Of a DNA stretch of 64,000 nucleotides, positions 57,181 to 64,000 are shown in pieces. The notes beneath the pieces are model-generated. The model saw nothing but the letters and a program-made list of their open reading frames with translations. It had not been told where the DNA came from and did no database searches. The first letter of the stretch is position 1. Each line of letters opens with the position of its first letter. The position numbers were made by a program, and so were the translations under genes. The stretch comes from Pegoplata infirma (lineage: Eukaryota > Arthropoda > Insecta > Diptera > Anthomyiidae): contig OY992536.1 of NCBI GenBank assembly GCA_963921195.1, forward strand, positions 287,823,530 through 287,887,529, in the 5' to 3' direction.

Positions 57181-58010
57181 GAAGAGGGCATTCAGCAACC
57201 ACGTCGAAATATCATGAATTTGTGTAGTGCCACAGGTTCATTCATTTTCTCATCTCCTCACCGGGTTAATTCCGCAGGAGCCTTTAAGGTAGTTCGTAAT
57301 TTCGCAATTCCATCGGCTTTGCAATTCCCCGAAATGTCTCTGCGCCCTGAACCTAGATAAATCAATGAAAAACAGCTTCGTGACCTCATTTCCTACAAAA
57401 AAAAGGTGTCCGATCATTACACCAATCACCATCGAAATATCTTGGACATGTGTAGTCTCGCAGGTCCACACATTTTCCCATTTCTACATATTCTTCCAGC
57501 GGATTATTTCCGCATGAGCCTCTTAGGTAGTTCTTAACAACTTTGCCATGCATTTATTGACGTTTGATAGTAAAGGAAAGATGTTGTCAAAATCGTTGAC
57601 TCCAGAGACTTAACCGTAGCTTGACTGTCAGAAATCAAGCTACGGTCAAGTCCCAGTTATTGAGTAGAGTTGTAGACAAGAAATTACAATTTAACCAGTT
57701 AGCTATTTCAATTATTTAAAGTATCACTGTTGTTAAGCATTGGAATGGGCTGGCAGTCTTTGGGGTCAGGCTCAATCCAAACACCTCTGAACAGACTGCG
57801 AACCACACTTCTTTGTAAAGTTTCGATAGCCCCCTGTAAAAATGTATGGGTGCTGTACAACCCGTAAGCCCACCTATTCAAGACAAGGGCTAAAAAAATA
57901 TGTAATATCGATATAATGTACAAAGAATAATTTAGGGTCTGTAACCCACCATCCCAAGACTTTTTGGAGATATTGATATAGGCAGCCAGTTGGGGATCGT
58001 GTTTAAACAA
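57181..58010 (-). pseudogene. RNase H-bearing non-LTR element, fragment C
   Basis: SDSQATVKSLEST at about 57590-57625 (minus) is an RNase H motif. VIGVMIGHLFFVGNEVTKLF (57380-57430) stands where the LTGH block is expected, followed by RFRAQRHFG and ITNYLKGS. The segment around the tail is present twice (57181-57300 and 57430-57540). 57708-58010 carries RWAYGLYSTHTFLQGAIETL, unassigned. Near 57612-57644 an 11-bp perfect stem (CCGTAGCTTGA/TCAAGCTACGG) interrupts the reading. Confidence 0.5.
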
Positions 58011-58014
58011 CTTT

Positions 58015-58556
58015 AGACATAGATTTTATTCTAAAGACTCAACTGGTACTTACACGAAAAAGCATTTCGCCTCGAGATAAAGACAAGGTCTTTTCTTTTA
58101 CAAAGCAGGCCACCAAACGATGGCTCTATTCAGCATTATTAAACCTTCAAACGATAGCGCGAAAATCTCTTCTCCGTTTCAAAAGTTCCTTTTTAGGTAT
58201 ATCGAAAAGTTTCCAATGCTACATTTCTTCCTGTGTATTAAATTGCTCATTTAACAGTCACACCAGAAAGTTTTTATTTTTATTTTAACTACTGGCACAG
58301 CAGCAGTCAAACATATTAGTAAAAATACCTACAGGAGCTGAAGCAACAGCAACCCCCTTACTTTCAATGTTTTGGTCATCACCACTAATAGCTGTAACTG
58401 AAACAATACAAAGAACAACTTCTAACTTCTTTTACGACAATTTTTTTAAACATAAAACCCGTTAAACAGGGGGAGATATCAAAAACCACCCAAACGACGT
58501 TAATGCAGCCAGCCAGCACAACACACACACTCACCGCCAGGAACTATCGAAATGTC
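58015..58556. other. Non-coding region, nothing recognised
   Basis: Mixed AT-rich DNA with a short ACAC run at 58520-58531. No frame or repeat could be assigned. Confidence 0.35.
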
Positions 58557-58558
58557 CA

Positions 58559-59165
58559 CACTCAAAATAATTACTCTGTTAAATACTCTGTAAAATGACT
58601 GTAATCTCAATTCGACAGATATTTGACAAAGTTATCTGTCGAAATACAGATTTTAAGAAAATACTTCGTATTTTCTTGTGACCGAAAAACAAAATTTTGT
58701 AAAATTATAGTTACTCGCTAAAAACTTGTAATTTTCACAAAAATAAAAAAGTAAATTTACAATTTGGAAGCATTAAAGCGGGAAAATTTAACAAAATTTT
58801 AATTTTAATTAATTTATATTTAATTAATTTAATTTTAATTAATGTTTTTGAAGCAGAGAAGTTTTACTCATAAAATGGATTTAACTAAAACTTTGTAAAT
58901 TTACAGTTTTTTTTGTAAAATTTTGAACTCATAAATGCATTTAACTAAAACTTTGTTAATTTACAGAGTTTTTTGGTAAAATTCTTCTTGGTTTTATCAG
59001 TATTTTACAGATAATTCTGTAAATTTACAGTTTTTTTTTATCGAAATCATTTTACAGAGTTTTCTTCGTAAAATAACAAAAAATCTTGCTGGTTGGAAAT
59101 CTATGGTATTTTCTGCTGGCTCAGCAGAGTATCTCTGTAATTTAACAGAGTGATTATTTTGAGTG
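58559..59165. mobile_element. 607-bp MITE, CACTCAAAATAATTA family
   Basis: Same ends, subterminal CTGCTGGCTCAGCAG and internal AATTTACAGAGTTTTTT units as 21534-22073. A small AATTTTAATTAATTTATATT expansion lies inside. Its right end abuts the next copy without a spacer. Confidence 0.85.
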
Positions 59166-59974
59166 CACTCAAAATAATTACTCTGTTAAATACTCTGTAA
59201 AATGACTGTAATCTCAATTCGACAAATATTTGACAAAGTTATCTGTCGAAATACAGATTTTAAGAAAATACTTTGTATTTTCTTGTGACCAAAAAACAAA
59301 ATTTTATCTGTAATTTTACTTTTTACTTTGTAATCTCTATTTTACAGATAATAAACAGTTTTTTTGTTAAAATACGAATTTTAGAAAAATACTTTGTTTT
59401 TTGCTCGTAACCAAAATACTAAATTTCATTTGTAATTTTACTTATTGCTCTGTAAAAATAAAAATCACTTCAAAAAACTAAACCCCACTTTAAAAAGTGT
59501 GTTAAATTACAATAACAACTGGTAATTTTACGAGGATGACGTGTAAAATTGGAGTTACTTGTTAAAAACTCATAATATTCACAAAAATAAAAAATTAAAT
59601 TTGCAATTTGGAAGCATTAAAGCGGTAAAATTTAACAAAATTTTAATGCTTTTGAAGCAGAGAAGTTTTACTCATAAAATCGATTTAACTAAAACTTTGT
59701 AAATTTACAGAGTTTTTTTTTGTAAAATTTTGAACTCATAAAATGCATTTAACTCAAACTTTGTAAATTTACAGAGCTTTTTTGGTAAAATTCTTTTCCG
59801 TTTTATCAATATTTTACAGATAATTCTATAAATTTACAGTTTTTTTTTATCGAAATCATTTTACAGAGTTTTCTTCGTAAAATAACAAAAAATCTTGCTG
59901 GTTGGAAATCTATGGTATTTTCTGCTGGCTCAGCAGAGTATCTCTGTAATTTAACAGAGTGATTATTTTGAGTG
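59166..59974. mobile_element. 809-bp MITE, same family, back to back with the previous copy
   Basis: It starts CACTCAAAATAATTACTCTG directly after GAGTG of the preceding copy and ends GTGATTATTTTGAGTG. It is about 200 bp longer through an extra internal block (59310-59560) that repeats the CTGTAATTTTACTTT.T..TCTGTAA theme. CA lies at both outer edges of the pair. Confidence 0.85.
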
Positions 59975-60429
59975 CATGAATCATACGAAAGAAAGAAATT
60001 CATCATTTCGTATGAGAAACAAGAGATACAAACAAAATAAACACATAAACAACATGTGACTATGAGGAGGAGGAAGATGCTGATGTTGATGATGAGAACG
60101 ATGGTGTTTAGAATAAAATATGAAGAATGAGGTAGTGTTGCGCCACTGCACAGTGGTTCCAAGTCCAAATCTAGCTGGACAAAATTATTTTATCATCGTT
60201 TTATATGTTTTTGGGGTCCATGAGTTCAAAAAACATGTTTAAATTTTTCTAAGTCGATTACACTAATCGACAATTTTTTAATTTTTTCTAATTTCAGTAA
60301 TTAATTAATGACAAAAATGGTTTATATGCAGAACAGAAATATGAAATGCAAAAACTTATTTTTTGAAAATTTTGTAATCTCTAAAAAAAAAAAAAAAATT
60401 TTGTCGAGAAGTGTAATTGAAAAAAACAA

Positions 60430-60905
60430 GTGAGAGCGTTAAATTCGGCTATGCCGAATCTTTTATACCCTCCAAAATGTAAAAAAAAAATAAAAAACCA
60501 GTAAGAGTGTTACATTCTGCTGTGCCGAATCTTTTATACCCTCCAAAATGTAAAAAAAAACAATATAAAAAAAATCCAGAACCGTTTTTTTTTGGGGGGG
60601 GGGGGTTGGTGGGAGACGTTAGGGAGCACCTTCCCCTTGCGATTTCGAACTTCATCTGAGAGAGGAATGTTGCATTTGCTTAGCAAAAGTACAAAAAAAC
60701 CTGCAAAAAATGCGATTTTTATTAGGTTGGTTTAGTTCTCCAAGGGGGAACTTTTTTCCCCTTGGTCCGATTTTATCCATTTCCGAACTTAACCTGCCTA
60801 GGAATATAAGACATATTCGTGCCAAACTTCGGAAGTCTAGCTCTTTTATTTTGGACTGTATCGTGTCCTCTACAGACGGACAGACGGACAGACGGATGGA
60901 CATTT
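60430..60905 (-). repeat. Dispersed GTCCGTCC repeat, minus orientation, with doubled hairpin end
   Basis: ATTCGGCTATGCCGAATCTTT then ATACCCTCCAAAATGTAAAAA at 60443, and a second copy at 60513, are the hairpin end of the 45168-45679 repeat in reverse. The body follows: CCCCTTGGTCCGATTTT.TCCATT, TTAACCTGCCTA and TTTATTTTGGACTGTATCGTG, then the GACGGACAGACGGA block to 60898. A 10-base G run (60596-60605) stands where the C-rich block is in the plus copy. Confidence 0.6.
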
Positions 60906-61239
60906 TTGAATTTAGTAGAAGTGTGTCATTGGCCGCGGTTTAATAGGAAACATCACATTTAATGCTTTATTTAAGCTAAGCATAATAATAATACTTAAAA
61001 GTTATCAAAAACTTACAAAAATTCGATACTTTATTTAGAAAAAAAATTTTTGGCGAAAATCTATTTTCATATAAACTGTGATTAATTTTAAACTTGCAAA
61101 AACCTGCAAGAAATGTCTGCATGACAACGTTCAGTAATAAATTACCTATAAGTTGTATGTAGTAATTCGACATGATATGCCTGGATTCGGTTTTGGCAAG
61201 CTGTGGAAGTTTCATAAGTCCTCAAAAATATTGTTATTA

Positions 61240-63559
61240 CACTGTGCAACAAATTTTGGGTCATCGCATTGAGCCTCAATGCCTTCAACGCCATATGAAA
61301 GTAGACAATCAAATGGACAAAATCACAAAAGGGTTTTGCAAAGTCAGTTCGGATTTCTTTTTTATAGCCCACTGAAGTTTTTACTTTTTTATCAAAAGCG
61401 TTTGGAATATGTCAAAAATACTATAATAAAAACACATCTGAGCTTCAAAATATGATTTGATGTCTTCAGTGAAATTTTATGGCGGTTCTTTTCTAAGAAC
61501 ATTTTAACCCTCTAACTGCCATTTTAAGGGGTCATTTTAGTCCATTTTTAAAATCTAAACATAGAAATATAATAAAACATCCATTTTTAGGGTTAAAATG
61601 TTCTACAAATATTTTCCTCATAAAATTTCACTAGGGGTTGTCGAATGTTCAAAGTTTGTGCGACATGCGAAAAGTGCTTAAAAAGGGTCAAGTATAAATA
61701 ATCAATGTTTGTTATTTATTTTTACCAAAGCAGTGTTAAAAAATATCGACAAAAAACAGCGCAAATATACTTTTGAGCTAAAAATGATGTTCTGATGTGT
61801 TTTATAAAATTTTATGATGATTCTTTTCTTTGACCAAATTAACCCTCTAGCTCCCGTCTTAAAGGGTAATTTTTGTCCTTTTTTAAAAGAAATACAAAAA
61901 AGTCTATAAAAAAAGGCATTTAAAGGGTTAAAATGTTTTACAACTATTTTCTGCATCAAATTTTACTAGGGCACGTTTAAGACAGAAAGTTCGTCCAGCA
62001 TATAGAAAATGCTTAAAAATTTTAAAGTATTCAAATTTTTTTTTTTATATTTTTTTTTGGGCCGAAATAAAAAAAACAAGTAACAAAGTTAAATTCGACT
62101 TTGTCGAATGTATTAATACCCTCCACGATGTAAAAAAGTTTATTTGCAAAAAAAAAATAAAAAAAAAAAATCCGCGAAAAAAATTTTTGGTAAACAAAAA
62201 AAAAAATCGAAGAAAATGTTTTTTTTTTTTTTTTAAATATGTTTGAACTTGTTTTAATATCATTCGGTGATCGATTCTGTTCACTTGTGTCAACCATTTC
62301 CGTCTGTGGAAATGGTGATCACGGCCAAAGTATTAAACAGATATAACAAAGACTTAGCATATTTACTTGTTGTTGCCCTAAGCAGTTTGGTATTGCATTT
62401 GAGCGAAATCGGTCAGCGGTTCAAAAGTTATGAACGAAAATGTAAGAACACCTCGAAAATTGTGGTACATGCAACATAACCTAAAAACACAAAATGCTTT
62501 GATTCGGCCGCTGGTTGACATATATGAACAGAATCGATCACCGATTGGTATTTAAACAAGTACAAACATATTAAAAAAAAAAAATTTTCGTCGAATTTTT
62601 TTTTACCAAAACATTTTTTCCGCGGATTTTTTTTTTTTAATTTTTTTTTTTTGCAAATAAACTTTTTACATCGTGGAGAGTAAGTATTAATACATTCGAC
62701 AAAGTGGAATTTAACTTGGTTACTTGGTTACTTGTTTTTTTTTTTTTTTATTTCGGCCCAAAAAAAATATAAAAAAAAAAATAAATTTGAATACTTTAAA
62801 ATTTTTAAGCATTTTCTATATGCTGGACGAACTTTCTGTCTTAGACGTGCCCTAGTAAAATTTGATGCACAAAATATTTGTAAACATTTAACTGCCTTTT
62901 TTATAGACTTTTTTGTATTTCTTTTAAAAAATTACAAAAATTACCCTTTAAAACGGGAGCTAGAGGGCTAATTTGGTCAAAGAAAAGAATCATCATAAAA
63001 TTTTATAAAACACATCAGAACATAATTTTTAGCTCAAAAGTATATTTGCGTTGTTTTTTGTCGATATTTTTTAACACTGCTTTGGTAAAAATAAATAACA
63101 AACATTGATTATTTATACTTGACCCTTTTTAAGCACTTTGCGCATGTCGCACAAACTTTGAACATTCGACAACCCCTAGTGAAATTTCATGAGGAAAATA
63201 TTTGTAGAACATTTTAACCCTCTAAATGGACGTTTTATTAGACTTCTGTGTTTAGATTTTAAAAAAGGACTAAAATGACCCCTTAAAATGGCAGTTAGAG
63301 GGTTAAAATGTTCTAAGAAAAGAACCGCCATAAAATTTCAATGAAGACATCAGATCATATTTTGAAGCTCAGATGTGTTCTTATTATAGTATTTTTGACG
63401 TTTTCCAAACGCCTTTGATAAAAAAATAAAAACTTCAGTGGGCTATAAAAAAGAAATCCGAACTGACTTTGCAAAACCCTTTGGTGATTTTGTCCACTTG
63501 ATGGTCTACTTTCATATGGCGTTGAAGCCATTGAGGCTCATTTTTCTTGTTGCACAGTG
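61240..63559. mobile_element. 2.3-kb foldback element, arms about 1 kb
   Basis: The left arm starts CACTGTGCAACAA (61240) and the right arm ends TTGTTGCACAGTG (63559). Matching blocks continue inward in mirror order: GCCATATGAAAGTAGAC, GGGTTTTGCAAAGTCAGTTC, TTAACCCTCTAACTGCCATTT, CACTAGGGGTTGTCGAATGTT, GCATATAGAAAATGCTTAAA and TCGGTGATCGATTCTGTTCA (62263-62283) with its partner at about 62525-62545. A unique loop of about 240 bp remains. Each arm contains two diverged modules of about 330 bp. Flanking TTATTA and TTATTG suggest a short target duplication. No transposase frame is present. Confidence 0.85.
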
Positions 63560-64000
63560 TTATTGACCATACTTCAAAGTACAAAAAATGTAAGAAGAAG
63601 ATCGATAATAAATTTCTTATTAATGTCCAGAATAAGTATAAATCTGTAGCTTTCTTGTACATAAACCGTTTTGAAACCATTGATGTAACATAGATAATAT
63701 GATGTTATTAGTTGAACACTTATATATACATACATTATTTTTTTAAATATTTGATACCAAAAATGTTATTTCATTCGCATATTTAACAAGGTTAAAGACC
63801 TAATTCAAAAAAATGGTTATTAGTTTGATCAGAACACACCCTTAGCTTGCCCCTAGCACTAATAATTCCCAATTTTAAGGACACTAATTTTTGGACTTTT
63901 GTCCAGCTAGATTTTGATTTGGAACCAATGTGCACTGGTGCCATATCCTTAAATCTAATTACGACTTAATCAGAACTACAAAAATAAAAGCAACAGCAGT
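63560..64000. other. Flank of the foldback element, no gene
   Basis: AT-rich DNA followed by the right copy of the outer inverted repeat (63897-63942). Nothing else is recognised up to the window edge. Confidence 0.4.

Larger units (their letters stand above)
60142..63942. repeat. Outer inverted repeat enclosing 3.8 kb
   Basis: GCGCCACTGCACAGTGGTTCC followed by AAATCTAGCTGGACAAAA (60142-60185) is matched in reverse complement at 63897-63942, with about 85 percent identity by eye over 45 bp. The left copy is itself partly palindromic (CCACTGCACAGTGG). This may be the terminal repeat of a larger element into which the foldback at 61240 inserted, or two unrelated inverted fragments. No target duplication was seen. 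Confidence 0.5.

Noticed and set aside
61142..63680. Frames inside the foldback arms
   Set aside because: The same frames appear mirrored in both arms and consist of AT-rich repeat sequence, with no domain.

Overview
The window is an AT-rich stretch of insect DNA, most likely from a higher fly (Diptera). The inference rests on the mix of elements: a Ty3/gypsy retroelement, Jockey-like and RNase H-bearing non-LTR retrotransposons, a mariner relic, many MITEs with TA target duplications, and dispersed repeats rich in GTCCGTCC. I found no convincing host protein gene, rRNA or tRNA. The region reads as a transposon graveyard, either intergenic or deep inside a large intron.

Layout. 1-5159: a Ty3/gypsy-type element with an open gag and an open pol in the -1 frame. 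The overlap holds a candidate -1 frameshift signal: GTTAAAC, a 5-nt spacer and a GC-rich stem. The 5' LTR lies outside the window, and a MITE sits just after the pol stop. 5350-13186: AT-rich non-coding DNA with decayed tandem repeats. 13189-17885: a DNA transposon with short terminal inverted repeats and a TA duplication. Its interior has been replaced by about 116 copies of a 35-bp satellite whose unit is two adjacent palindromes. Decayed relatives of the 35-mer lie at 10.3, 19.6-20.8, 25.5 and 28.0-29.4 kb. Two of these also follow, or lie within, hAT-like transposon ends.

19.4-35.1 kb: dispersed repeats, foldback MITEs, and a 2.2-kb hAT-like element with a perfect 8-bp target duplication. 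35.1-36.2 kb: a broken mariner transposase on the minus strand. 36.4-40.0 kb: a broken Jockey-like non-LTR element on the plus strand, cut by two DNA transposons, one of which carries a third. 40.2-41.7 kb: an intact but 5'-truncated non-LTR reverse transcriptase frame. 42-48.5 kb: MITEs and further broken RNase H and Jockey-like pieces. 50.4-58 kb: at least four decayed pieces of RNase H-bearing non-LTR elements on the minus strand. 58.5-60 kb: two MITEs of one family back to back. 60.1-63.9 kb: a 2.3-kb foldback element with roughly 1-kb arms, enclosed by a second, outer inverted repeat.

The recurring theme is nesting. Target duplications let several insertions be ordered in time: the Jockey-like copy is older than the hAT MITE inside it, and the RNase H-bearing copy is older than the TA/TG MITE inside it. 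The satellite appears to have grown inside a cut-and-paste element. All superfamily names come from motif recognition by eye. Boundaries are exact only where a target duplication is quoted.
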